64,000 nt of DNA. Origin: a bacterium (GTDB lineage Bacteria; JAUVQV01; DATDCY01). The notes under the pieces were generated by a model, which saw only the letters and a list, made by a program, of their open reading frames with translations, ran no database searches and was not told the DNA's origin. The translations under genes and the position numbers were made by a program. Shown piece after piece: positions 8,717 through 16,965 of this stretch. The stretch's first letter is position 1. Each line of letters opens with the position of its first letter. The stretch lies in the NCBI GenBank assembly GCA_036524115.1, contig DATDCY010000315.1, forward strand, positions 42,032 to 106,031. The letters run 5' to 3'.

Positions 8717-9042
8717 CGGCTTCCCTTTCCCGGATGAACGTCGTCCCGCCCCTGTTCCTTGAACTTCGCCGCCGCGGCGCCCACGCCGGCCTTGAGGGCT
8801 TCCCAGGAGGTGTCGACCTTCTTCCTGGCGGCGTCCCACGTCTCTTCGCCCGCCGCGGCGAGCTCCGAGAGCCTGGCGCCGGCCTCGTGCATCCTTCGGT
8901 CGAGTTCCTCGAGCTGCCTGGTGACCTCGATCTGCGCGCCCGCCTTGGCCCCCGCCGCCTTCGCCTTGAGCTTGGCGACGTCGGCCTTCCACTCGTCCAG
9001 CTGCGCTTGATATTTCTGCCGGTACAGTTCCTTCTCGTTCAT
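8713..9042 (-). CDS. Coiled-coil stress-type protein
   Basis: This 109-residue soluble protein is almost entirely helical, with heptad-like repeats (KYQAQLDEWKADVAKLKAKA, VTRQLEELDRRMHEAGARL, ARKKVDTSWEALKAGV). It resembles the sll1863-type coiled-coil family reported as stress-related, which is a guess at function. The start was set at MNEKELYRQ because a clean Shine-Dalgarno (GGAGG) precedes it; the longer frame upstream is low-complexity Arg/Ser. It is transcribed with the lipoprotein behind it and probably with the FecR-type gene upstream. Confidence 0.75.
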   Translation of the reverse strand: MNEKELYRQKYQAQLDEWKADVAKLKAKAAGAKAGAQIEVTRQLEELDRRMHEAGARLSELAAAGEETWDAARKKVDTSWEALKAGVGAAAAKFKEQGRDDVHPGKGSR

Positions 9043-9085
9043 CGCCAGTCCTCCCGTCGTGTTCCCTTCCGCCGTGTGGCCCGCG

Positions 9086-11059
9086 TCACTCCGCCGACCC
9101 CGGGCCGCGCCCGCCACCTCTCTGACGCTCGTCTCCCGGGAGCTGCTGTCTTTCCTGCTCGCCCTTGCGTCGCGGCCCCGGCGGGACCGTCGGCAGCTCC
9201 GGCGGCGCGATCGCACCACCCTGCGGTTCCGGCACTCTCTTGAACTGGTGCCGGCCGGCCGGCGGCTGCGGCTCGCGAACTGCCGCGGCCGGCGGCTCTG
9301 GTCTCGTGAAACCCGGTTCAGGCCTTGCGGCCGGCGGCTCTGGTCTCGTGAAACCCGGCTCCGGTCTCGCGGGAGGCGACGCCGGTCTCGTGAAACCCGG
9401 TTCAGGTCTTGCGGCCGGCGGCGCTGGTCTCGTGAAGCCCGGCTCAGGTCTTGCGGGCGGCGGCGCCGGATACTGCGCGGGACGTTGCGCAGGAGGCCGC
9501 GCCGGTTTCGTGAAGGCCGGCTCCGGCCTCGCGGCAGGCGGCGCCTTCGGGGGCGGCGCCCACTGTTCCAGTTCCTTCTCCTTCACGACGTTCCTGTGCG
9601 CCGGCGGCTTCCTCCCCGGCTGGAAGGCGGACTTGTCCCTGGTCGGGGCCACGACTCGCATCTTGATGTCCCTGGCCTGCTTGTCGAGCCGCGCCGGGGG
9701 CAACGACGTCCGGGTGATCTGTATGTCCGGCCTGGGCTGCCGGGTCTCCCGTATCGGCTTGATCTCCGGAATCGGCGCCCTGCCGATGACCCTCAGATCG
9801 CCGCCGCCGCCCCGCTGGAACGGGTTGCGCGCCGGGGCGATCCGCCCCTGCCTGATCTTGCCCCGCAGGAAGTTGTCCCGCTGGACCACCACGACGCCGT
9901 TGTTCACCGTGCTGTTGACGTAGACGTTGGTGATGTTGATATTCGTCGTCTTGTAGACGTTGACGCTGCCGGGGCCGTAGTTCCCGTACCCGTAGTAGAC
10001 CTCGTTGTACCCGAGCGGCACCCAGCAGACATCGTCCCCGAGGATCGACCAGCCGACGTAGCCTGGCGACCAGTAGGCCCTCCCCCGCGGCGCGACCCAG
10101 AACCAGCCGAAGGAGACGCTCCAGTTCCACCTGCCGAAGTGGAAAGGGGCGTACCAGGGATCATACGAGAGCCAGACGTAGTCGTTCGCCTGCCAGACCC
10201 AGCGGCCGTTGGAGTACGGCGACCAGCCCGGGTCGACCGCGGGAACCCAGACATAGCCGTAGGTCTGGTCACTGACCCAGCGCCCGGAGGAGTCGAACTC
10301 GTGGGCGTACGGCGAAAGGTCCGCCGGCAGATAGCGGCCGCTCGCGGCCGGCTGGTCGTACCGGTCCGCCCGCGACGCGATCCAGGTGTCCCAGTCGTCG
10401 GGGCTCGGCAGGAAGTCCAGCAGGACCCTCCCGTCGGGCCGGAGTTCGGCCATCCGGCCGGCGCTCACGTCGGTGATGCCGTCCGTGGTCTCGAGCGCGA
10501 GCGTGCCGCTGACGACGCCGATCTGGGCCGTGCCGTCGGGCAGGGTGTTGACCCTGAAGCGGGCCGCGCGGAAGGCGCGGATCGAGGCGCTGGGCAGATC
10601 CACCTGGACGACGGAGCCGGGCCGGTCGAAGCCCGTCACGTCGAAGGCCGCCTCGCCCGAGACCAGCGCCAGCTGGATGGTGTCGGCCCGGCTGCCTCGA
10701 AGCATCCGGGTGATGTCGAGCTCGGACTGGTAGTTCACCCAGGCCGTCGCCCCCAGGGGAAAGCGGACCTCGGTCCTGGCGCCGTCCTGCACCCAGATCC
10801 GATCGCCGACCCGGAGCGAGAGGTTCGGCGCCACGGCGGCCCAGTCCTCGTCGTCCGTGCTCCGGAGCAGCGCGTTGCCGTCCAGGTACGTCACGAAGGC
10901 CAGCCCGAGGCCGTCGGAACTCTCCTCGGCGACCTGTCTGGCGGCGTCCGCCATCGCGCCTGGACTCGTCGCCCGTGGAAGGTACTGGCTGGTCGCGAAC
11001 GACGCGTCGAGCATCAGCGTCATGCTCACCAACAATGGGAGAACGATCTTCCTCTTCAT
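9086..11059 (-). CDS. FecR-domain / DUF6600-like exported protein with Pro-rich repeats
   Basis: The 657-residue exported protein starts at MKRKIVLPLL behind GGAGGAAG and has a signal peptide. A FecR-like domain follows (about 50-200: LRVGDRIWVQDGARTEVRF, GEAAFDV, VSGTLALE), then a Trp/Tyr-rich region (about 240-380: YGYVWVPAVDPGWSPYSNG, FHFGRWNWSVSFGWFWV) typical of DUF6600 proteins. The C-terminal quarter is Pro/Arg-rich with about five tandem PARPEPGFTRP units. FecR domains usually sense or bind surface polymer, so a periplasmic or cell-surface scaffold is plausible. It is the first gene of a minus-strand operon with the coiled-coil protein and lipoprotein. Confidence 0.85.
   Translation of the reverse strand: MKRKIVLPLLVSMTLMLDASFATSQYLPRATSPGAMADAARQVAEESSDGLGLAFVTYLDGNALLRSTDDEDWAAVAPNLSLRVGDRIWVQDGARTEVRFPLGATAWVNYQSELDITRMLRGSRADTIQLALVSGEAAFDVTGFDRPGSVVQVDLPSASIRAFRAARFRVNTLPDGTAQIGVVSGTLALETTDGITDVSAGRMAELRPDGRVLLDFLPSPDDWDTWIASRADRYDQPAASGRYLPADLSPYAHEFDSSGRWVSDQTYGYVWVPAVDPGWSPYSNGRWVWQANDYVWLSYDPWYAPFHFGRWNWSVSFGWFWVAPRGRAYWSPGYVGWSILGDDVCWVPLGYNEVYYGYGNYGPGSVNVYKTTNINITNVYVNSTVNNGVVVVQRDNFLRGKIRQGRIAPARNPFQRGGGGDLRVIGRAPIPEIKPIRETRQPRPDIQITRTSLPPARLDKQARDIKMRVVAPTRDKSAFQPGRKPPAHRNVVKEKELEQWAPPPKAPPAARPEPAFTKPARPPAQRPAQYPAPPPARPEPGFTRPAPPAARPEPGFTRPASPPARPEPGFTRPEPPAARPEPGFTRPEPPAAAVREPQPPAGRHQFKRVPEPQGGAIAPPELPTVPPGPRRKGEQERQQLPGDERQRGGGRGPGSAE
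9280..9480 (-). repeat. Coding tandem repeat (Pro-Glu-Pro-Gly-Phe units)
   Basis: About five imperfect 36-45 base units encode (A/P)ARPEPGFTRPxPP in the C-terminal part of the FecR-type protein. Units differ mostly at third positions. The array should be length-variable. Confidence 0.7.
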
Positions 11060-11242
11060 GGTCTTCCTCCTCGGCGCAAGGCCGCCCTTCCTCGGAAGGT
11101 ACGCTGGCTTCGCCGCAAGGAACATGGGGTGTTCCCTCCATGCCCGCGCCGTTCTCGCGCGCTCCCATTTGTGGCAGTATCTCGTCCTGGTGCCGGCATC
11201 GGCGCCTCGCTCGGGGGCTGAATGTACCTGGAGGAAGACTGC

Positions 11243-11728
11243 ATGGTGGCAAGGCCGCTTCAACCGGGGGATCGATCGAGGATCAGGGAGATGGTCGTCT
11301 CCACCGGGAACTTCAACGACGAGGAGATCGCGACCGCCCTGGAACTCGTCGACGAGGCCCTCGCCGACGGCGAGGAGAGCGGGTACATCTTCGTCGTGAT
11401 CGAGGATGGCACGGAAACCCCGGCCAGGGTGCAGGGCTACGCGTGCTACGGTCCGACCCCGCTCACCGACGGCGTCTATGACCTCTACTGGATCGTGGTG
11501 CATCGCGCGGCGCACGGGAAAGGATACGGCCGGCGGCTGCTCAGCCTGGTGGAGGAGGACGTGCGCAGGCGCCGGGGCCGGAAGCTCCTGATCGAAACGT
11601 CATCCCAGGAGTCGTACGCCGGCACGATCCGCTTCTACGAGCGCAGCGGCTATGCGCTGGCGGCCCGCATCAGGGACTTCTACAAGGTCGGCGACGACAA
11701 GCTCGTCTTCTCGAAGGACTTCGCCTAG
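11243..11728 (+). CDS. GNAT-family N-acetyltransferase
   Basis: This 161-residue cytoplasmic acetyltransferase has the acetyl-CoA loop VVHRAAHGKGYGRRLL (the Q/RxxGxG/A motif), a preceding YDLYWIVV strand and the C-terminal FYERSGYALAARIRDFY element. The start is placed at ATG 11243, which has GGAGG eight bases upstream; an ATG at 11222 would add seven residues. The gene sits two bases ahead of a large M28 peptidase-like gene, suggesting a joint role in small-peptide or amino-acid chemistry. Similar acetyltransferases occur beside peptide ligases and peptidases. Confidence 0.88.
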   Translation: MVARPLQPGDRSRIREMVVSTGNFNDEEIATALELVDEALADGEESGYIFVVIEDGTETPARVQGYACYGPTPLTDGVYDLYWIVVHRAAHGKGYGRRLLSLVEEDVRRRRGRKLLIETSSQESYAGTIRFYERSGYALAARIRDFYKVGDDKLVFSKDFA

Positions 11729-11730
11729 CG

Positions 11731-14652
11731 GTGGACGCCGGATCACCGAGCGGCTGGGCGCGCCTCGTCGGCGCCGGCGCCTTCGCGGGCGAGGGAAGCT
11801 ATCCGATCCCGGCGTACTCCGAGTTCATGCCGGCGGTCCGGCTCGGGGTGAAGCCGTATCGCAACGCCGTCGACCCGCTGTTCTTCTCACGGGACGACCC
11901 CCACGGCTGGCCGATCTCCGAGCGTGAGGAGCACCTCGAACTGCGCCCGGGCATGGCGAGCATTGCCGCCCAGGTGCTCAGGGCCCTGCGGCAGCTTGTC
12001 CGCGGCGAACGCACACACGGCCTGGCCGGCAGGATGCTGGCGGGCAATCCGTACTGGCCGTCCGATCTGGCGGCCGGGCTGCAGGCGACGCGGCCGGCGA
12101 CGCACGTTGTCATCCTGCCACTGGCGCTCTCCCGCACCCAGGACGAGATGGGCAGGGTGCGGTGGACGCTGTTTGGCGGCAGCGAACACGGTCCGGCTCT
12201 GCCGTTCTGGAAGAGCTTCTTCGTCGCTCCGGGCCGGGAAGCTCCCGCGGAGGACGCGCTGGGTTTCTTTCGCGAACTGCTCCTGACGGCGTATGGCGAG
12301 TCCGTCGATTCCTGGGATGAGTTGCGGCGGGCGGGTTTCCGGCTGCTGTCGCCCGAGGGAAGCGGGACATCCCTTCCCGGCTGGGCGGCGCCTCTCGTGT
12401 GGCAGCCTGGCATGAGCCTGGCCGGCGTTCGGTTCCTGCTGGCGTTCCAGCCGTTCAGCGAGCTGCCCGGGCCGGTGCGCGAGTCCTACCTCCGCGGGGT
12501 TCTCCAGCTGCTGCCGTTTCCCGGGAGCCTTCTCTTCTGGGGAGACCCGGGGTCCCGCGCACTCCGGAAGGAACTGCCCTCGGCCGGACAGATTCCCCTT
12601 CTCCACAGCGTGCGCCGGCACGAGGCCTGGCACGGCATCCGGGTGCCGCAGTCCGGGTGGTTCCACGAGCCGCGGCCCGGCCGGCAGGTTCCCCGGGGCG
12701 ACCTCGGCCCCCTGCGGGAGACCTTCCGGCGGACGCATCGCCACGCCCGGGTGCACCGCCACGAGGATGCACTGGAGATCGGCGCCCGCGAGGAACGCGT
12801 GGTTCACGGGCTGTTCAGCACGCGTCCCGAGGACCTCGGGCTCTACGGCAAGCCGATGGCACGGAACAGCCAGATCTGGTGCGAGGAGCACCGGCTCGTC
12901 CTCGACGGCCCGAGCGCCGGGCGCCCCGAAATCGAGGCTGCCGTTCGGCGCATCAAGGAGGGAGGCCACTTCGGCTACCGGTTCTTCTACCCGCCGATGA
13001 CGGTGGGATCCCATCAGGTCGTGTGGCATCGGCCGCTTGTCGCGTGCCTTTCGCCGGACGGCGGCGCTTCGGTTCTCGACGGCGCCCCGGCGGGCTGGCT
13101 GACCGCGACTGGTGGCGGCGACGGCCGCGACCTCGAGTTGTGGCCGCGCCTTCTTGACCGCCCGGGCTATCGGGACGCCGTGAGCCTCTTCAAGGACGGT
13201 GTCCACGAGCACAAGACGTTGTGCCGGAGCCTCAGCCTCCTCGAGGCCCGGGAGCTGCTTGGGGGCCGCAGGCTCTCCCGCCCCTTCGCCCGCCGGCTCG
13301 TCAACCTCCCGCGCGGGCGCGACCTGGAGAACTGGATCCGGGACGTCTCCCAGGCGCGAGCGGCCGCCGACACGGGCGGGAGGCTGGCCGAACTGCTCGC
13401 CGGATGCGTCGATCCCGAGACCACCGGGCAGGCGCGCACCCGGAGGACGGAGCCCGCGGGACTGACGTACCGGCGCACCGCCCGGCGTTCATTCGAGGAA
13501 TCCTACTGGCGGCGGATTGCCTTCCTTGCCGGCGGGCGCTACGTGAACAAGGCCAATGCCGACTGCGTGCGCGACGCGACGACCCTCGCCCGCCTGCGCC
13601 ATCATCACCGGGACCTCGAGGCCCTCGGCGACCACCTGCTCGCGTATTACCGCGCGGTGGCGGCGCGCCAGGGGCTGCGGCGGCGCGTCATCGTCGGGGA
13701 GATGCCGTTCCGCTGGCACACGGACTTCGCGTTCGACTGGTGGGGCGGGTGGCTGGCCAACCAGCACGGTCTCACGGAGGAGCGCAACCTCGTCGTGGTC
13801 ATTCCCGGGCGCGACCGCAGCCGCGCCGTGATCATGAGCGATCACTACGACACGGCGTACATGGAGGACGTCTACGCCGAGGGCGCCGGGGGCGGGGCCC
13901 GGCTCGCCGCCGCCGGGGCCGATGACAACCATTCGGCGACCGCGGCGCTGATGGGCGCGGCGCCGGTGCTGATGGAGCTGAGCCGCGAAGGGCGCCTCGG
14001 CTGCGACGTCTGGCTGATCCACCTCACCGGAGAAGAGTTCCCTTCGGACTGCATGGGAGCCCGGCACCTGTGCCAGCGCCTCGTGGACGGTACGCTGCAG
14101 GTCCGCAGTGCCGACGGTCGCTGGCACGATCTCTCCGGCGTCGCCATCGACGGCGTGTTCGTGCTCGACATGGTGGCTCACAACAACCCCGCGGAGCCGG
14201 ACGTCTTCCAGATCTCCCCCGGCACCGGCGGGCGGGCCGTCCAACTGGCCTGCCAGACGCACGAGGCGGCCGAGGCCTGGAACGCAGCGGCTGCGTCCTG
14301 GAACCGGCGGCCGGGGAGGCGCGGGCGACCGCGGGGCAGGCGCGGCGCGACCGAGACGGCGGTGCCGCCGCTCGCGCCCCACCCGATTCTCGACGGCCAG
14401 GTCCGGCTGCCCCACGACCCGCACAGCACGCTCTACAACACGGACGGGCAGATCTTCTCCGACGCGGGGATCCCGGTCGTCCTGATCATGGAGAACTACG
14501 ACATCAGCCGGCAGGGCTATCACGACACCCACGACACGATGGCGAACATCGACCTCGACTATGGCGCCGCGGTGGCCGCGGTGGCGATCGAAGCGGTGGC
14601 CCGGGTCGCGGGCACGTCCCCGAACCGTCGCGTGGAGCTGGTCAGGGGCTGA
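11731..14652 (+). CDS. Large M28-type metallopeptidase-like protein
   Basis: The 973-residue protein starts with GTG two bases after the acetyltransferase stop. Residues 1-600 hold no domain I recognise. Residues about 660-970 are an M28 aminopeptidase-type zinc domain: MSDHYDTAY (about 703), AGADDNHSATAALM (about 728, the bridging Asp), LTGEEFPSDCMGAR (about 768, catalytic Glu pair) and YHDTHDTMANID (about 930, final His). No signal peptide is seen, so it is likely cytoplasmic. The long N-terminal region may bind substrate or be a second enzyme. Confidence 0.8.
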   Translation: MDAGSPSGWARLVGAGAFAGEGSYPIPAYSEFMPAVRLGVKPYRNAVDPLFFSRDDPHGWPISEREEHLELRPGMASIAAQVLRALRQLVRGERTHGLAGRMLAGNPYWPSDLAAGLQATRPATHVVILPLALSRTQDEMGRVRWTLFGGSEHGPALPFWKSFFVAPGREAPAEDALGFFRELLLTAYGESVDSWDELRRAGFRLLSPEGSGTSLPGWAAPLVWQPGMSLAGVRFLLAFQPFSELPGPVRESYLRGVLQLLPFPGSLLFWGDPGSRALRKELPSAGQIPLLHSVRRHEAWHGIRVPQSGWFHEPRPGRQVPRGDLGPLRETFRRTHRHARVHRHEDALEIGAREERVVHGLFSTRPEDLGLYGKPMARNSQIWCEEHRLVLDGPSAGRPEIEAAVRRIKEGGHFGYRFFYPPMTVGSHQVVWHRPLVACLSPDGGASVLDGAPAGWLTATGGGDGRDLELWPRLLDRPGYRDAVSLFKDGVHEHKTLCRSLSLLEARELLGGRRLSRPFARRLVNLPRGRDLENWIRDVSQARAAADTGGRLAELLAGCVDPETTGQARTRRTEPAGLTYRRTARRSFEESYWRRIAFLAGGRYVNKANADCVRDATTLARLRHHHRDLEALGDHLLAYYRAVAARQGLRRRVIVGEMPFRWHTDFAFDWWGGWLANQHGLTEERNLVVVIPGRDRSRAVIMSDHYDTAYMEDVYAEGAGGGARLAAAGADDNHSATAALMGAAPVLMELSREGRLGCDVWLIHLTGEEFPSDCMGARHLCQRLVDGTLQVRSADGRWHDLSGVAIDGVFVLDMVAHNNPAEPDVFQISPGTGGRAVQLACQTHEAAEAWNAAAASWNRRPGRRGRPRGRRGATETAVPPLAPHPILDGQVRLPHDPHSTLYNTDGQIFSDAGIPVVLIMENYDISRQGYHDTHDTMANIDLDYGAAVAAVAIEAVARVAGTSPNRRVELVRG

Positions 14653-14666
14653 CGACAGGGCCGCGG

Positions 14667-14704
14667 GGCCAGGCCGCCGCCGGGTGTGCGGCGGCGGCCT
14701 GGCC
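14667..14704. terminator. Bidirectional hairpin between convergent genes
   Basis: Perfect 15-base arms (GGCCAGGCCGCCGCC at 14667-14681 and its complement at 14690-14704) surround an 8-base loop, between the stops at 14652 and 14727. Confidence 0.6.
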
Positions 14705-14726
14705 ACGAGCGATCAGCAGGGTGTTC

Positions 14727-16124
14727 TCAATGCCCGATGCAGGACTGCGGAGTCGTCCCGTTGGTGGCGCTGTTGGTGCCGTCCGGGCAGGTGGTCATTT
14801 GCCAGAGAACCCCGGTGAGCGTGGCGCCCGTGAGATCGGCGCCCGTGAGGTCGGCGTTGGCGAGGTTGGTGCCCGTGAGGTTGGCGCCGGCGAGATTGGC
14901 GCCGATAAGCTTCACACCCAGGAGATTCATCCCGCTGAGGTCGGAGCCGCTCAGGTTGATTCCCGACAGCGTGCAGAATGCGAGGCCGTTGGTCGCGGTG
15001 CTCCGGAGCTGCGCGGCCGTGAGGCCGATCGCCCCCGTCAGGTTCGCCATGGAGATCGTGGCGCCGGTGAGGTTGGCGCCCGTGAGGTTGGCGCCCGTGA
15101 AGTTCACGTCGTTCAGGTCGAGACCGCTCAAGTCGAATCCGCTCAGGTCCAGGCCGGAGAGATTGCACCCTCCCGGGGAGACCGCGCTGCGGAGCTGAGC
15201 GGCGGACAGCCCCGTCACCCCGGTCAGGTTCGCGCTTCCGATCCTGGCACCGGAGAGGTTCGCGCCGGTGAGGGTGGCCCCGGTCAGGTTCGTGCTGACG
15301 AGCCTGGCGCCGGCGAAGGTGGCGCCGGTGACGTTGGCGCCGGAGAGGTTCGCGTAGTCGAGATTGAGCGCGCTGAAGTCGAAGCCGCTCAGGTCGAGTC
15401 CCGCGAGGTTGCAGCTCATCAGGCCAAGCTCGCCGATCCCCTGGAACTGGCCGGTCGAGAGCCCGGTGGCGCCGCTCAGATTGGCGCCCTTGAGGCTGGC
15501 GTTGGCGAAGGAGACGCCGGCGAGGTTGGCGCCCGAGAGGTTGGCGCGCTCGAGGTTGTAGCTGGAGAAGTCGGATCCGTGGAGGTCGGCCCCGTGAAGG
15601 TCCACGTTCGGGCTGTAGGTGGCCAGGACGCAGATCGGGCTGCCGGCGTCGTCGAACCCATTGAGCACGAAGCGCGCCGGGCAGCGAATCCCGGCCACCG
15701 TCGCGATGCCGGGGTCGCCCTTGTCTCCCTTCGGGCCGGGAAGACCGGGCACGTCGCTCGTGGCGCTCCACAGGGCGTAGGGGACCACCGGCAGCGCCAT
15801 GCGCTTCAGGAAGGCCCCGGCCTTCACCTCCACCCAGAGCTGCTGGTTGGCGAATGCCGCCTCGGGGAGGTCATTGAGCGGGTCCACGCTGCCGAGGCGG
15901 TGGGCCACGGTCTGGTCGGCGGGAACCTTGTAGGGCTTCGACTCTGCCCACAGGGCGGTCCCGCCCTGCGCCACGTCGAAGAGACGGAACGTGAACGTGT
16001 AGGTCCTGCCCGCCGTGAGCGTGGTCTTGACGCTGATGGGCAGCACCGGCTTGACGGGGGCGGCGTGGGCGATCTGGGGAAGGAGCAGGGAACAGACAGT
16101 CAGAAACACCGGGAACTTCCGCAT
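14727..16124 (-). CDS. Exported pentapeptide-repeat protein
   Basis: The 465-residue product has a signal peptide (about 1-21), a beta domain (about 25-125, TYTFTFRLFDVAQGG), a short collagen-like stretch (GLPGPKGDKGDPG, about 128-140) and then about 250 residues of pentapeptide repeats of the A(D/N)LxG type (LSGANLAGV, LTGANLSGARIG, LANADLTGADLTG) forming a right-handed quadrilateral helix. Three 20-30 residue breaks with CNLAG/CNLSG cysteines divide the array. The signal peptide points to a periplasmic or surface location, unlike gyrase-protecting Qnr proteins. Function unknown. Confidence 0.88.
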   Translation of the reverse strand: MRKFPVFLTVCSLLLPQIAHAAPVKPVLPISVKTTLTAGRTYTFTFRLFDVAQGGTALWAESKPYKVPADQTVAHRLGSVDPLNDLPEAAFANQQLWVEVKAGAFLKRMALPVVPYALWSATSDVPGLPGPKGDKGDPGIATVAGIRCPARFVLNGFDDAGSPICVLATYSPNVDLHGADLHGSDFSSYNLERANLSGANLAGVSFANASLKGANLSGATGLSTGQFQGIGELGLMSCNLAGLDLSGFDFSALNLDYANLSGANVTGATFAGARLVSTNLTGATLTGANLSGARIGSANLTGVTGLSAAQLRSAVSPGGCNLSGLDLSGFDLSGLDLNDVNFTGANLTGANLTGATISMANLTGAIGLTAAQLRSTATNGLAFCTLSGINLSGSDLSGMNLLGVKLIGANLAGANLTGTNLANADLTGADLTGATLTGVLWQMTTCPDGTNSATNGTTPQSCIGH

Positions 16125-16176
16125 GGATCCTCCCTTCCTGCACGCAACGGAACGCCAAGGTACCTGGGAACGACCG

Positions 16177-16206
16177 ATGCTAGGCCGCGAGATACCGCAG
16201 TGTCAA
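16177..16206 (-). promoter_or_regulatory. Sigma70-type promoter for the pentapeptide gene
   Basis: On the minus strand, TTGACA (16206-16201), an 18-base spacer and TAGCAT (16182-16177) stand about 50 bases ahead of the start codon at 16124. Confidence 0.5.
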
Positions 16207-16275
16207 CGCGAAAAGGTAAGGATTGGCGGTCGACGGCACCGTGCGCCGCGTTCGTCGCTCGCTGCGCGAACTGTG

Positions 16276-16305
16276 TTGACCTGCCGGGGAGGGGGAGGGT
16301 AGATT
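16276..16305 (+). promoter_or_regulatory. Sigma70-type promoter for the small barrel gene
   Basis: TTGACC (16276-16281), an 18-base spacer and TAGATT (16300-16305) stand about 50 bases ahead of the ATG at 16359. Confidence 0.5.
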
Positions 16306-16358
16306 CACCGCGGGTGCAGTGCCATCCGGCGCGAACTGCCGGGGATAAGGAGCGAGCC

Positions 16359-16943
16359 ATGAAGAAGATGCTGCGTCTCGTTGTCGTTGCGGTGGCGCTG
16401 GTCGCGGCTGCCGCCGGACCCTCGGCCGCCCAGGAACTGCGCTTCGGCGCGCAGGCCAGCTATGGGAGCTTCTCGGAGTTCGGCGTCGGCGCGCGCGCGG
16501 AGATGGACCTGGGCCACCTGGTCGAGAACCTCAGCGTCTCGACCTCGCTCGATTACTTCTTCGAGAGCGACGGGACCGATCACCACACCGACGCCTTCAG
16601 CCGCGTCTACGCCTACGACTACGAGACGAAGCTCTGGGCCCTCAACGTCAACGCGATCTACGACCTGAGGATGCTGGATATCCCGGAGACGTTCCAGGTC
16701 TACGTCGGGGGCGGGCTGAACTACACGAACGAGAAATACGACTACCCGTACTCCGGCCTCTACTACGTCGGGTCGTACGAGCGCCGCACCGACAACGACG
16801 GCTTCGGGCTCAACGTGCTCGCCGGCTGCCGCTTCAACCTCAACCTGATGGTCGTGCCGTTCGTCGAGGTGCGTTACACGCTGGGCGGTGTCGAGGACCA
16901 GTTCATCACGTCGGTGGGCGTGAGCTACTCGCTGCCCCGCTAG
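16359..16943 (+). CDS. Small outer-membrane beta-barrel protein
   Basis: The 194-residue product has a signal peptide (about 1-24, cleavage at SAA/QE) and then alternating amphipathic strands with aromatic girdles (LRFGAQASYGSFSEFGVGAR, FQVYVGGGLNYTNEKYDYPY, VPFVEVRYTLGG). It ends in VGVSYSLPR, slightly unlike the terminal Phe of classic barrels. Size and strands fit an 8-stranded OmpA/OmpW/PagP-like barrel. The start has AAGGAG upstream. Function unknown. Confidence 0.82.
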   Translation: MKKMLRLVVVAVALVAAAAGPSAAQELRFGAQASYGSFSEFGVGARAEMDLGHLVENLSVSTSLDYFFESDGTDHHTDAFSRVYAYDYETKLWALNVNAIYDLRMLDIPETFQVYVGGGLNYTNEKYDYPYSGLYYVGSYERRTDNDGFGLNVLAGCRFNLNLMVVPFVEVRYTLGGVEDQFITSVGVSYSLPR

Positions 16944-16965
16944 CGCGGCGGCGCCCGGTCTGCGG

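Noticed and set aside
9280-9480. Tandem repeat as a CRISPR array
   Set aside because: Units are in frame, code for PARPEPGFTRP and have no unique spacers.
14676-15198. Plus-strand frames opposite the pentapeptide gene with periodic PVRLAPVRL patterns
   Set aside because: The periodicity is a mirror of the pentapeptide repeats on the other strand.
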